This document shows positions 4,967 through 12,485 of a DNA stretch of 12,485 bases, piece by piece (the first letter of the stretch is position 1; the number at the start of each line of letters is the position of its first letter). The notes beneath the pieces are model-generated. The model did not search any database and was not told the origin of the DNA. It was given only the letters and a program-made list of their open reading frames with translations. Where the stretch lies: the NCBI GenBank assembly GCA_947442115.1, contig CANEVK010000046.1, positions 1 through 12,485 of the forward strand, in the 5' to 3' direction. Origin of the DNA: Bacteriovoracaceae bacterium (GTDB lineage: Bacteria > Bdellovibrionota > Bacteriovoracia > Bacteriovoracales > Bacteriovoracaceae). The position numbers were made by a program, and so were the translations under genes.

Positions 4967-6679
4967 TTAGTACTTTCTTAAAGTCGTAATTCGGATCAAA
5001 AGATAAGTCGCAAACGACCAAAAGATCCAGGAGAGAGGAGGAACGTCATAAAGATGAGCTACCTGAACATCTTTAACAAAAAGTACTCCACCTAAGATGA
5101 ACACTGAAGCAATTAAAGATACTCCTAACAAATAAAAGGACCTATTAATACTCTTAGAGAGATGATCAATTTCCTTTATCTTTAATTCAAGAGCATAATT
5201 ATTTTTTGAACTCTCTCTTAAAAACCATCTTATGTGTTTAGGCACGATCCGAAGAGAGGTTACAACATCCTTTGCCACCCACATGAGCTCCTCTTGAGCA
5301 TTCTTTGTTGACAGCATATCCTGAACTAAATGATCTAAGTCTTTCTCCAGGATTTGAAAGATATTCAAATCTAATCCGATTGATTTTCCAACACCATCCA
5401 AAGTTATAAGGGCCCTAAAAATAATAAACCATTCTCGAGGCAAGTAGAGTTCATGTTTACTTAATGTTCTGATCAGGTTGCGAACCAATTCTGACATATT
5501 AGTCTCTTTCACACTGAGACCTACAAATGGAGAAATGGCATCTTTGATATCACGGATTAATTCTTCATGATCTGGAATTTTCTCATATTCAGCAACCTCA
5601 AGAAATTCATAGATAAGATTGTCGTAGTTATGAGTAATCAGGGAATACATGATTGCAATGAGATTTGCCCGTTGCTTTTTACTTAAAGTCCCCATCAGGC
5701 CAAAATCAATAATTCCAATCTTATTTTCAGGAAGAACAAAGAAATTTCCTCCATGGAGATCAGCATGAAAAAATCCATCCGCTAAAAGAGTATGGGTGAA
5801 AAGTTCGACACTTCTTAAAAGTCGCTGAACAGTTAATTCACCCAGTTGTTCTAATGAACTAAATTCATTAAAGGGTTTACCCTCTAAAAATTCAAGAACA
5901 AGAACTTCTTGAGAGCTGAATTCTTTGTAAACCCTAGGAACGATGAGAAATCCATCCTTATCAATGCTTTCTAAATTTTTCTTGAGACGCTCACAGTTTT
6001 GGGCCTCTACTTGAAAATTAAGCTCATTTTGAGTACTTTTGAAAAAGTCTTTTATAACTTTGGATAGACCTAAAAATTTTATTTCAGATGAAGCACGCTC
6101 TAGTCGCTCAACAATAAAAAGAAGAATTTCAAAATCAGTATTAATAGTACGTGCGATGTTAGGTCGCTTAACTTTGACCACAACCTTTTCACCATTTAAG
6201 AGAGTTGCTTTATAAACCACACCTATTGAAGCTGTTCCGATAGCCTCTTGCTCTATGGACGAAAACACAGCTTCAATTTTTTTGCCTAAATTGGTCTCAA
6301 TGACCTGTTTAGCAATTTCAAAGGGTATGCCCTTAACCCTATTTTGAAGTAATTTTAATTCTTTAATTAGTCCCGGATCAAAAATGTCCTCTCTTGTGGC
6401 AAGCAACTGCCCTAACTTGATAAAACTCGGCCCTAGATCCTCAAAACTTTGACGCAGCTGAGATCCAAATATTTGCCACCATTCTTCAGTTGTTAAATCT
6501 TCCCTTTTAAGTTGAGAGACCCTGGCAGGTAAAACAAATCCTGGGATAACCTTATCTAACCCCGACTTAACAATAAGTTCTGAAAAACCATGCCGACTTA
6601 AAACAGTGAGAATTTCTCGAAATCGAGAGACATTTTTAATTGTCTTAGAAATACCAATGCCGGTTTTAATCAAATCCAT
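4967..6679 (-). CDS. ABC1/AarF/UbiB-family atypical kinase-like protein
   Basis: Members of this family are membrane-associated protein-kinase-like ATPases, best known from ubiquinone biosynthesis (UbiB, COQ8). The 570 residues show the family order: the KxGQ motif (K88-Q91 in FIKLGQLLATRED), the A-rich loop as IGTASIGVVYKA (147-158), the nucleotide-binding Lys in VVVKVKRP (K169), HADLHGGN (305-312) and the metal-binding DFG (325-327). Two hydrophobic segments (about 515-536 and 549-565) form the C-terminal membrane anchor typical of UbiB. Two positions are unusual: the ExD motif reads E219-L-N221, and the GQV of the A-rich loop reads GVV. No other ubiquinone gene lies nearby, so the pathway is not shown; it may be UbiB or a paralogue. 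The start has no strong ribosome binding site, but MDLIKTGIGI is a normal N-terminus for the family. Confidence 0.92.
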   Translation of the reverse strand: MDLIKTGIGISKTIKNVSRFREILTVLSRHGFSELIVKSGLDKVIPGFVLPARVSQLKREDLTTEEWWQIFGSQLRQSFEDLGPSFIKLGQLLATREDIFDPGLIKELKLLQNRVKGIPFEIAKQVIETNLGKKIEAVFSSIEQEAIGTASIGVVYKATLLNGEKVVVKVKRPNIARTINTDFEILLFIVERLERASSEIKFLGLSKVIKDFFKSTQNELNFQVEAQNCERLKKNLESIDKDGFLIVPRVYKEFSSQEVLVLEFLEGKPFNEFSSLEQLGELTVQRLLRSVELFTHTLLADGFFHADLHGGNFFVLPENKIGIIDFGLMGTLSKKQRANLIAIMYSLITHNYDNLIYEFLEVAEYEKIPDHEELIRDIKDAISPFVGLSVKETNMSELVRNLIRTLSKHELYLPREWFIIFRALITLDGVGKSIGLDLNIFQILEKDLDHLVQDMLSTKNAQEELMWVAKDVVTSLRIVPKHIRWFLRESSKNNYALELKIKEIDHLSKSINRSFYLLGVSLIASVFILGGVLFVKDVQVAHLYDVPPLSWIFWSFATYLLIRITTLRKY

Positions 6680-6765
6680 AAAATAAACTCTCGATTAATA
6701 TATTTATGGTAAGATAGATTTCAATATTAGCAAAAACCGTAGCTTAGAAGCATATTTTACCGCTT

Positions 6766-7266
6766 ATGTTGAAGCGAATCTTATTAATATTGTCAGTTTT
6801 ATATTCGACTGTAATTTTCGGGGTTGAAACCTGCAGCCGCACGGCAACGATTAATTATCAGGATGTTTTAGTTGATACCAGCAACTCGAATCGCGGGGAG
6901 GGGCTCAGATTTTATCTAGCTAAAGATCCCCTTGCAAAAGAACTCTTAGATCAATACCAAAAAAATAACCGTCCCACTTGGAAAAGTGCAGCGGCCAGTA
7001 CCTTCGGGACCGCCATGATTTTAGCTGGAATTTTAAGGAATGATTCTGGCGATGATGAGGCATTCACGAATAAAAACTTCCTCATTGTCGGTGGAATTTC
7101 ACTGATTGGATTTAGCTATCTCGTTTCAAAAACTAACCAATATAGGAATGAGTATTTACTTTTGAACTCAATTGAAGAATATAACAAAAGAAATAATCCT
7201 AAGATTTTCTTTGCACCGACATCAGATGGTAAAGGTGCAGGGGTAGGAATTGGCAAGGAATTTTAA
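6766..7266 (+). CDS. Hypothetical exported or membrane protein, first gene of the greA-recG operon
   Basis: I do not recognise the family. The 166-residue product begins with a basic start and hydrophobic core (MLKRILLILSVLYSTVIFG, 1-19) that looks like a signal peptide, possibly cleaved after Gly19; Cys23 does not sit in a lipobox. A hydrophilic segment (about 25-75) is followed by two hydrophobic stretches, about 76-90 and 104-120, separated by an acidic loop NDSGDDEAF. A C-terminal tail ends in a glycine-rich GKGAGVGIG. It may be an envelope protein with two membrane helices. Its stop codon overlaps the next start (TAATG), so the two are probably translationally coupled. It is divergent from the kinase gene across 86 bp; I could not pick a convincing promoter there. 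The ATG has only a weak ribosome binding site. Confidence 0.75.
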   Translation: MLKRILLILSVLYSTVIFGVETCSRTATINYQDVLVDTSNSNRGEGLRFYLAKDPLAKELLDQYQKNNRPTWKSAAASTFGTAMILAGILRNDSGDDEAFTNKNFLIVGGISLIGFSYLVSKTNQYRNEYLLLNSIEEYNKRNNPKIFFAPTSDGKGAGVGIGKEF

Positions 7267-7556
7267 TGGCCAACAAGTGTTATAAATGCTCCAAAGAGCT
7301 ATCTGATAGTTTTAAAATTATGACGAGTCGAAGTGATTCCTGCCCATTTTGTATGGCCGATATTAGATGTTGCAGGATGTGTAGCTTTTATGATCCGAAA
7401 GTCTACAATGAATGCAAAGAAACTAATGCAGATAGAATAACTGAAAAAGAAAAGGCAAACTTTTGCGACTACTTTAAATTTGGTCCAAGTTCTGATGAAA
7501 TGGACAAAATAAGGCAAGATGCTCTCGCCAAGGCAGCTTCTCTATTTAAAAAGTGA
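7266..7556 (+). CDS. Small cysteine-rich, probably zinc-binding protein
   Basis: The 96 residues contain nine cysteines: C5-x2-C8, C26-x2-C29, C35-C36-x2-C39, C50 and C67. The first two CxxC pairs form a likely zinc ribbon; the segment ending NFCDYFKF (66-72) looks like a second conserved Cys-containing unit. A lysine-rich helix closes the protein. I have an impression of similar short proteins in deltaproteobacteria, with CxxCxFYDP and ANFCDYF motifs, but no experimental function is known to me. AAGGAA precedes the ATG at good spacing, inside the previous gene. The start overlaps the upstream stop by one base, and greA follows after 12 bases. The position suggests a link with RNA polymerase or nucleic acid, which is inference only. 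Confidence 0.85.
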   Translation: MANKCYKCSKELSDSFKIMTSRSDSCPFCMADIRCCRMCSFYDPKVYNECKETNADRITEKEKANFCDYFKFGPSSDEMDKIRQDALAKAASLFKK

Positions 7557-7568
7557 TTAAGGAATTTT

Positions 7569-8042
7569 ATGAGTGACTGTCCAATGACAATACTTGGAAA
7601 AAAAATGCTGGAAACTGAGCTAAATCAACTTATTCGAGTCGATAGAGAAGATATTAAGCAAGCAATTTCAGAAGCCAGAGAACTTGGAGACTTAAAAGAA
7701 AATGCTGAATATGCGGCGGCCAAAGAAAGACAATCCATCATTGAAGGCAAAATTATGGATCTCCAAAGTAAACTAGCTCGAGCGAGAGTTATAGATGTCG
7801 GGAATCTAAATTCAGAAAAAATTGTTTTTGGTGCCACTGTAAAAATCTTTGATCAACAAAAAGAAATTGAAGTAACTTACCAAATTGTTGGTGAGGACGA
7901 AGCCATCCACGATCCTAAAAAAATATCCTACAATTCACCTCTAGGGAAAGCACTCATTGGAAGAGAAGTTGGCGATGAGGTCACTGTGAAAGCTCCAAAG
8001 GGTGACATGCTTTATGAAGTCATCGATCTTAAGTACAGCTAA
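7569..8042 (+). CDS. greA: Transcription elongation factor GreA
   Basis: GreA enters the RNA polymerase secondary channel and stimulates cleavage of backtracked RNA. The 157 residues have the normal length and order. The N-terminal coiled coil covers about 8-75 and includes SEARELGDLKENAEYAAAKE (34-53); its tip carries the acidic residues D41 and E44 that hold the catalytic metal. The C-terminal FKBP-like domain follows, with ISYNSPLGKALIGREVGDEV (119-138) as its signature. MTILGKKMLETEL matches the usual GreA N-terminus, and AAGGAA sits before the ATG. The gene lies in the middle of a six-gene operon and its 3' end overlaps recG. Confidence 0.98.
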   Translation: MSDCPMTILGKKMLETELNQLIRVDREDIKQAISEARELGDLKENAEYAAAKERQSIIEGKIMDLQSKLARARVIDVGNLNSEKIVFGATVKIFDQQKEIEVTYQIVGEDEAIHDPKKISYNSPLGKALIGREVGDEVTVKAPKGDMLYEVIDLKYS

Positions 8043-10107
8043 TATTGGCTGGGACTCTTCTCTTCTAAGTCTTTCACAGACCAAAAAGCCATCGGCTTTT
8101 TTAGAAAAATTCCATGAATCAGGATTTACCAAAATCTCTGATCTGCTTTGGCTTCTCCCCTTAAGAATAGATGTAACTCCCACGCTTTTACCATTTCGAA
8201 GTGCCGAACTTAATAAATACTTTCGAGGTTCTGGTAAAGTTATTCATGTAGAAGTGAAACCTGCATTTGGGAGAAGAGGCAAAGGAAATATTCTACTTTA
8301 TAATGGTTTTGCTGTTGTTAAAGATGACCTCTCTGCTGAATCCATAAGTTTAAGGTGGTTCAATCTCTACCCTAATCAAAAGAAGCAAATTGAAAATCTT
8401 CAAACATTGCAATTTATCGGATTGGTGCAAGAATTTAAGGCCCAAAAACAAATCATTAATCCACAAATTCTTGGTGATGAAATTATTTCACCCTATATGA
8501 TTGAGTACCCTACAGTACAAAAGATTTCGGGAACTCAAATAAAAAAGATCATTGAACTCATTCCTGGGACGCTCTGGTCAAACATACCTTCGACTTTGCC
8601 GGAATTGGATTATGACAAAAAAATATCTTTGGCGGACGCATTTAAGACAATCCATGGAAAAATTGACTCCAAAGTATTTTCAAACGACATAAAAGAGAAG
8701 GCAGAAAATCGATTAATTTATGAGGAATTTTTAACAGATCAGTTAAAGATTCAGACGAGAAGAAAATTCATTAAGAGAAAAGATGCGCCAGTCGTCTCTC
8801 TTGGCGCAAGTTCTCTAGAAAAAATCTTGCAAGCATTACCCTTCTCTTTAACTTTGGATCAAAAAAAAGTTTTTGAGGAAATAATTGTAGATTTTAACAG
8901 CGGTCACCCTATGATGAGAATGATTCAAGGAGACGTAGGATGTGGTAAAACAATAGTCGCCTATCTTGCTTCCAGGATCATGGTTGAGAACCAACTGCAA
9001 GTTGCTCTTATGTGCCCCACGGAAACACTTGCGAAACAACATTATGAGACCTTCAAGCAACTTGTTCCCAACCTCGAAATACAAATATTACTAGGTTCAA
9101 CAAAAAGCAAAGAGCGCAAAATTCTTTTGCAGGAATTAAAACAAGGAGTAATCAAAATTTTGATTGGGACTCATTCGTTATTTCAAGAAAATGTTGAATT
9201 CTTCAAACTTGGCTTTGCTATCATAGATGAACAACATAAATTTGGTGTCGAGCAAAGACTAAAATTAGTCAGTAAAGGTGATGGCGTTCACTGCTTAATA
9301 ATGACGGCCACTCCAATACCAAGAACTTTGAGTCTTGCTCAATATGGTGACCTTGATATTTCTTCCATTAAAACACTCCCCAATGGCCGAAAAGGCATTA
9401 AAACTCGAATTACCGAGAGACAAAACTTTGATAAATATATTGATTTTGTAAGATCTAGACTCCTGATGAGAGAACAGGCGTATTTTGTATTTCCTGCCAT
9501 TGATGAAAGTGAAACGATTGATATTCAAAATGTAAAAGAAAGCCTGAGTAAGTATCAAGCACTCTTCAGAGGATACCGAGTTGAAATGTTACATGGTCAG
9601 ATGAAACCAGATGAAAAAGAAAAAATAGTAAAAGAATTTAGAGAGCAGAAAATCCACATTCTTTTATCTACCAGTGTGATTGAAGTTGGAATTAATATAC
9701 CCAACGCAACAGTCATGAGTATCTACAACCCGGAACGATTTGGCTTAAGTTCACTCCATCAATTAAGAGGTCGCGTTGGGCGAGGTGATAAACCAGGTTT
9801 TTGCTTTCTTGTTTTAGATAAAGAAATCTCCCAGGAAGCCTTTCAGCGACTTGAGGTGATAGAAAAAAATCTAGATGGTTTTGTTATTGCGGAAGAGGAT
9901 CTTAAATTCAGAGGCGAGGGAGATCTTTTTGGAGTGGATCAATCAGGAAGTGTCTCACAAAAGAAATTAGCAAACTACCTCGTTCACTCGGCCATATTGG
10001 AGGAAGTTGTTTCTGACTTGAACAGGCTTAAAGTTATTTCACCACACTTAATAGACCCTATCCTTGAAAAGCTCGCAAAAAATCAAAAAATACTGGATAC
10101 TATTTAA
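8014..10107 (+). CDS. recG: ATP-dependent DNA helicase RecG
   Basis: RecG is a superfamily 2 double-stranded DNA translocase that regresses stalled replication forks and processes Holliday junctions. From the ATG at 8014 it is 697 residues, the family's normal size. An N-terminal wedge/OB region contains the typical DLLWLLPLRID. The helicase motifs follow: Walker A GDVGCGKT (about 306-313), the DEQH box IIDEQHKFGV (DEQH at about 405-408), TATPIPRTL, STSVIEVGINIPNATVM, and QLRGRVGRG (about 584-592). The RecG C-terminal segment EEDLKFRGEGDLFGVDQSG is also present. An in-frame GTG at 8002 would add four residues. I prefer 8014 because it places the start at the usual distance from the first conserved segment. 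The start lies 29 bases inside greA, so translation is probably coupled. Confidence 0.97.
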   Translation: MKSSILSTANIGWDSSLLSLSQTKKPSAFLEKFHESGFTKISDLLWLLPLRIDVTPTLLPFRSAELNKYFRGSGKVIHVEVKPAFGRRGKGNILLYNGFAVVKDDLSAESISLRWFNLYPNQKKQIENLQTLQFIGLVQEFKAQKQIINPQILGDEIISPYMIEYPTVQKISGTQIKKIIELIPGTLWSNIPSTLPELDYDKKISLADAFKTIHGKIDSKVFSNDIKEKAENRLIYEEFLTDQLKIQTRRKFIKRKDAPVVSLGASSLEKILQALPFSLTLDQKKVFEEIIVDFNSGHPMMRMIQGDVGCGKTIVAYLASRIMVENQLQVALMCPTETLAKQHYETFKQLVPNLEIQILLGSTKSKERKILLQELKQGVIKILIGTHSLFQENVEFFKLGFAIIDEQHKFGVEQRLKLVSKGDGVHCLIMTATPIPRTLSLAQYGDLDISSIKTLPNGRKGIKTRITERQNFDKYIDFVRSRLLMREQAYFVFPAIDESETIDIQNVKESLSKYQALFRGYRVEMLHGQMKPDEKEKIVKEFREQKIHILLSTSVIEVGINIPNATVMSIYNPERFGLSSLHQLRGRVGRGDKPGFCFLVLDKEISQEAFQRLEVIEKNLDGFVIAEEDLKFRGEGDLFGVDQSGSVSQKKLANYLVHSAILEEVVSDLNRLKVISPHLIDPILEKLAKNQKILDTI

Positions 10108-10118
10108 GAGGTTTGCCC

Positions 10119-10535
10119 ATGATCCAATTTGAAATTATTAAAAGCCCAGATCGAGATATTCAGAAAGATTTTATATTTTTTCATAATGAAATCTTTTTTG
10201 GCCATAGCAAAGGACATGTTCGAATAAATGATGCTCAAATAAGTAGTACACACATCATGATAGAGATTATTGAGAATGAGCTCATTCTTCACCCACAGTT
10301 AGGTGTGGATCACTATCTCATTGATGGAAAACGAGCCACATCGGTTAGAAAACTTCGGGTTGGGCAATCCATTACGATAGGTGAAACTGAATTTAAGATT
10401 AAAGACTTTAAATATACTGAGTTTAAATCAAAGAAGACTATTCTTGATGAAAAACTTGCACATTTAATTGAACAAGAATCTTCTAAGCTTATTATCATTG
10501 AAGATCTTGCGGGAATGATGAAGCAAGATGTTTAA
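10119..10535 (+). CDS. Small FHA-like domain protein
   Basis: FHA domains bind phosphothreonine peptides. The 138 residues match the fold through FFGHSKGHVRINDAQISSTH (26-45), which corresponds to the GR...N.I...D..VS..H region, and through LRVGQSITIGETEFKIKDF (79-97), which corresponds to the L..GD.I.IG...F.V strands. The Ser and His of SxxH (S42, H45) are kept. The usual phosphate-binding Arg after Gly28 is His29, and the Asn of the NG turn is Asp69, so phosphopeptide binding may be changed or lost. A charged helix (about 103-136) ends the protein. The ATG at 10119 has AAGAGG seven bases upstream; a TTG at 10113 is an unlikely alternative. It follows recG by 11 bases and overlaps the hydrolase start by 8 bases, so it probably works with, or is co-regulated with, that enzyme. 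Confidence 0.8.
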   Translation: MIQFEIIKSPDRDIQKDFIFFHNEIFFGHSKGHVRINDAQISSTHIMIEIIENELILHPQLGVDHYLIDGKRATSVRKLRVGQSITIGETEFKIKDFKYTEFKSKKTILDEKLAHLIEQESSKLIIIEDLAGMMKQDV

Positions 10536-11406
10536 ACTTAATCATGCAAATTTTTTTAATACAGATGATAATGAGCAGATTTTTTATCTAACAAACTTTT
10601 TAACTCATGAACCCTCACGTCCAACGCTTGTCTTAAATTATGGACTAGTTTGTAGTAATCATCACTGGAAGTATCAGGTCGAATATTTTGATGAAAAGGG
10701 TTATCAGATTTTACTCCATGACTACAGAGGGCATTTTCAATCATCTGGCGCTCAGAATATTAAAAAGCTCACTTTTCCACAAATGGCAAAAGACATTAAA
10801 GGAATTTGTGATTTCTTAAAGATCAAAAAAACTTTTATGCTTGGTCATAGTATGGGAGTTAATATCACGCTTCAGATTGCAAAGGATTATCCTGAACTCG
10901 TTCAAGGGATGGTTCTTATTTCAGGAACTTTCATGGCCGTTAATGATGTCATGTTTGATTCAAATATTATGGAGTTTATAACTCCATTCTGTGTGGCCGG
11001 GCTTGAAAAATACCCTGAAGTTTTCAAAGCAATTTGGACATCCACTGGCATGAATCCACTGGTTAAGCATATTATTCATACTACTGGCTTTAACAAAGCT
11101 ATGGTTTCTAAGGAATTTATTGAAATTTATATCAACCGTCTTGGTCAATTAGGCCCAGAAGTCTTTTTCCAACTTTTCTCTGAAATGATGAAAATTAATA
11201 TTTCTTCATCGTTAGAAAGCATGCAAATACCTGCTCTCATCATGGGTGGGCTTAAAGACAACGTTATTCCCAACCATTTGCAAAGAACTCTGGCAAATTT
11301 ATTACCCCTCTCAGAAAGTTATTATCTTCCTACTGGATCACATGTTCCACAGGCAGACTTTCCTGATTTAATTAACCAAAGAATTGAACTTTTTATTAGT
11401 AAATAA
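10528..11406 (+). CDS. Alpha/beta-hydrolase fold protein
   Basis: This 292-residue protein has the standard alpha/beta-hydrolase features. The oxyanion region is LVLNYGLVCS (34-43), where NYG replaces the common HG. The HDYRGHFQSSG segment (64-74) follows. The nucleophile elbow is GHSMG (106-110) with Ser108. The likely acid is Asp244 in GGLKDNVIP, and the catalytic His is His272 in TGSHVPQADFP. A helical cap of about 90 residues (145-235) lies between the strands. The triad is complete, so it should be an active esterase, lipase or related hydrolase; the substrate cannot be read from the sequence. No signal peptide is present, so it is probably cytoplasmic. It starts 8 bases inside the FHA gene and is the last gene of the operon, ending 4 bp from a convergent gene. 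Confidence 0.93.
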   Translation: MFKLNHANFFNTDDNEQIFYLTNFLTHEPSRPTLVLNYGLVCSNHHWKYQVEYFDEKGYQILLHDYRGHFQSSGAQNIKKLTFPQMAKDIKGICDFLKIKKTFMLGHSMGVNITLQIAKDYPELVQGMVLISGTFMAVNDVMFDSNIMEFITPFCVAGLEKYPEVFKAIWTSTGMNPLVKHIIHTTGFNKAMVSKEFIEIYINRLGQLGPEVFFQLFSEMMKINISSSLESMQIPALIMGGLKDNVIPNHLQRTLANLLPLSESYYLPTGSHVPQADFPDLINQRIELFISK

Positions 11407-11410
11407 GAAA

Positions 11411-12485
11411 TTAATCAATCTTCATTTCTTTAACATCAAGAATAGGCTTAAAAATTCTTTTCATGGCCGAACGAAGTTGGGATTTTTTGTACTCCTGATG
11501 AGAAGCCTCACCTTGAGTGTTTTTGAGATGGCTTTCATAATCTGTGATTTGGACTTCAAAAGGATAAAAGAAACGAACATCTCGAGAAATGGCGGATGTA
11601 TCAAGGCTTAATAAGCTTTGAGATAATGGGTTGGCTTTATCTTTTAAAGCCATTTTTCTAACTTCATTAAATGATGCCATAAAAGGATTTCTATATTTAA
11701 TGAGTTGTCGGCCCGTAAAATGAATGGCGCGGTATTCATCAGATGAATGAATATTTTTTTCACCGCGAATAGCCGATTGAGGAGCAGCTTCTGCAATCAA
11801 TACATTTAGCTTCTGATAAAAATCATCCTCTGCCATATCAGATCTTATTGTTGTTTTATAAAGAGAAAAGACTTTAGTTCGTAACATACCTAGGTCGATT
11901 AATGTATTTTGAGATCGACTTGGCTTAATGTTATTGATCATAATGACATAATTAGTATGTAAGAATTTTATCACTCGTAATGCATCTAGCTTGTTATAAG
12001 TAATAATCCTCACTCCAATCCTATCAAAAAGCTCCTCAGCGACATTCTCCTGTTTATGGAGAAGTTTTATAATGATTGAGTCACGGGTTTTCTTGGCCTT
12101 TGTTTGAAAATCATAAAGAGGAATAGAAACACCTGATTCATTTTTTAAAAAAAGTCGATTTTCATCATCTCTATGTATGAATTTATAAAACCGATCAAAA
12201 ATTTGTTGTTGAACAGTTGAAAAATACCTTGCCCTTAAATCCTTATCTGTATGCAAAATAGTATGCATCACTTTGAGAATGACACCGGCCCAAAGCGCTT
12301 CTTCTGTTTTAAGCTTAAATTGTGAATTTCCTGTTGCAGCTAAAAAAAGATCCGAAATATTTGTGATTGTATAAAGATAATTTGGAACTTTGAGGTCTAG
12401 TCCCTCTGGATTTCCTTCAATTAGAAAATATCTTTTAATAAATTGTACCGCTTCTTGAAAAATCCCAAAAAGTTCAGCAGCTTCA
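11411..12485 (-). CDS. Divergent RelA/SpoT synthetase-fold protein, 5' end beyond the window
   Basis: The frame stays open from the stop at 11411 through the GTG at 12271 to the window edge, and the extra 71 residues look like genuine protein (LIEGNPEGLDLKVPNYLYTI), so the gene is partial with at least 357 codons visible. It resembles the (p)ppGpp synthetase fold. KKTRDSIIIKL (codons 12094-12062) matches the K...SI..K segment. LFDRIGVRII matches FDVRAVRI with the metal-binding Asp at 12025-12023. EYRAIHF matches GYQSIHT, with His at 11722-11720. FEVQITDYESHL matches VEIQIRTxxMH, with the catalytic-type Glu at 11557-11555, and GEASHQEYK matches GxAAHWKYK. About 90 residues separate the Asp and YRAIH segments, more than in RelA, so there is an insertion. 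From memory, a delta/Bdellovibrio family annotated as TIGR04552 looks similar; I could not verify this. No HD hydrolase domain is seen in the visible part. Synthesis of an alarmone is inference. Confidence 0.78.
   Translation of the reverse strand, partial: EAAELFGIFQEAVQFIKRYFLIEGNPEGLDLKVPNYLYTITNISDLFLAATGNSQFKLKTEEALWAGVILKVMHTILHTDKDLRARYFSTVQQQIFDRFYKFIHRDDENRLFLKNESGVSIPLYDFQTKAKKTRDSIIIKLLHKQENVAEELFDRIGVRIITYNKLDALRVIKFLHTNYVIMINNIKPSRSQNTLIDLGMLRTKVFSLYKTTIRSDMAEDDFYQKLNVLIAEAAPQSAIRGEKNIHSSDEYRAIHFTGRQLIKYRNPFMASFNEVRKMALKDKANPLSQSLLSLDTSAISRDVRFFYPFEVQITDYESHLKNTQGEASHQEYKKSQLRSAMKRIFKPILDVKEMKID

Noticed and set aside
6680..6765. Promoter search between the divergent kinase gene and the greA operon
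   Set aside because: TAAGAT at 6710-6715 could be a -10 box, but no matching -35 hexamer is present, and in AT-rich DNA such matches are common.
8002..8013. GTG start for RecG
   Set aside because: It adds only four residues; the ATG at 8014 fits the usual distance to the first conserved RecG segment. GTG remains possible.
11384..11611. Plus-strand open frame overlapping the hydrolase end and the RelA/SpoT-like gene
   Set aside because: It lies opposite a gene with clear domain motifs and has no recognisable protein features; it is a shadow frame.

Overview
The window is AT-rich, gene-dense bacterial chromosome with no mobile element, CRISPR array, tRNA or rRNA. Two tandem short flagellins, a sigma-28-type promoter, an unknown protein downstream of a 6S RNA, a Cys-rich protein ahead of greA, and a divergent RelA/SpoT-fold protein together suggest a motile Gram-negative in the Bdellovibrionota/'deltaproteobacterial' range (Bacteriovorax- or Bdellovibrio-like). 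That placement is inference from gene content, not a proven assignment.

Left region (1-875): a 6S RNA is encoded at about 98-285 behind a perfect TATAAT box. A 176-residue protein of unknown function follows.

Flagellar region (867-3961, minus strand): an RmlD-like SDR protein that has lost its catalytic Tyr and Lys lies downstream of two flagellin genes made of D0/D1 only. The upstream flagellin has a good sigma-28 promoter and the downstream one a weaker TAAA-N15 match. Both leaders form hairpins that place GGA in the loop, as CsrA sites do. A strong intrinsic terminator follows the second flagellin. A 17-bp palindrome separates this block from the next gene.

Middle (3962-6679): a GNAT acetyltransferase with an unrecognised C-terminal half converges on an ABC1/UbiB-type atypical kinase with two membrane helices at its C-terminus.

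Operon (6766-11406, plus strand): six tightly packed or overlapping genes encode a secreted or membrane protein of unknown function, a nine-cysteine small protein, GreA, RecG, a degenerate FHA-domain protein and an alpha/beta hydrolase. The core is transcript elongation and fork repair (greA-recG), with less understood genes on both sides.

Right edge (11411-12485, minus strand): a gene that runs off the window encodes a divergent RelA/SpoT synthetase-fold protein. Its reading frame stays open from an internal GTG at 12271 to the window edge, so the visible protein is at least 357 residues. This is the most interesting gene here.

All three convergent gene pairs meet with a 9-bp overlap, a 3-bp gap and a 4-bp gap, leaving no room for terminators between them.
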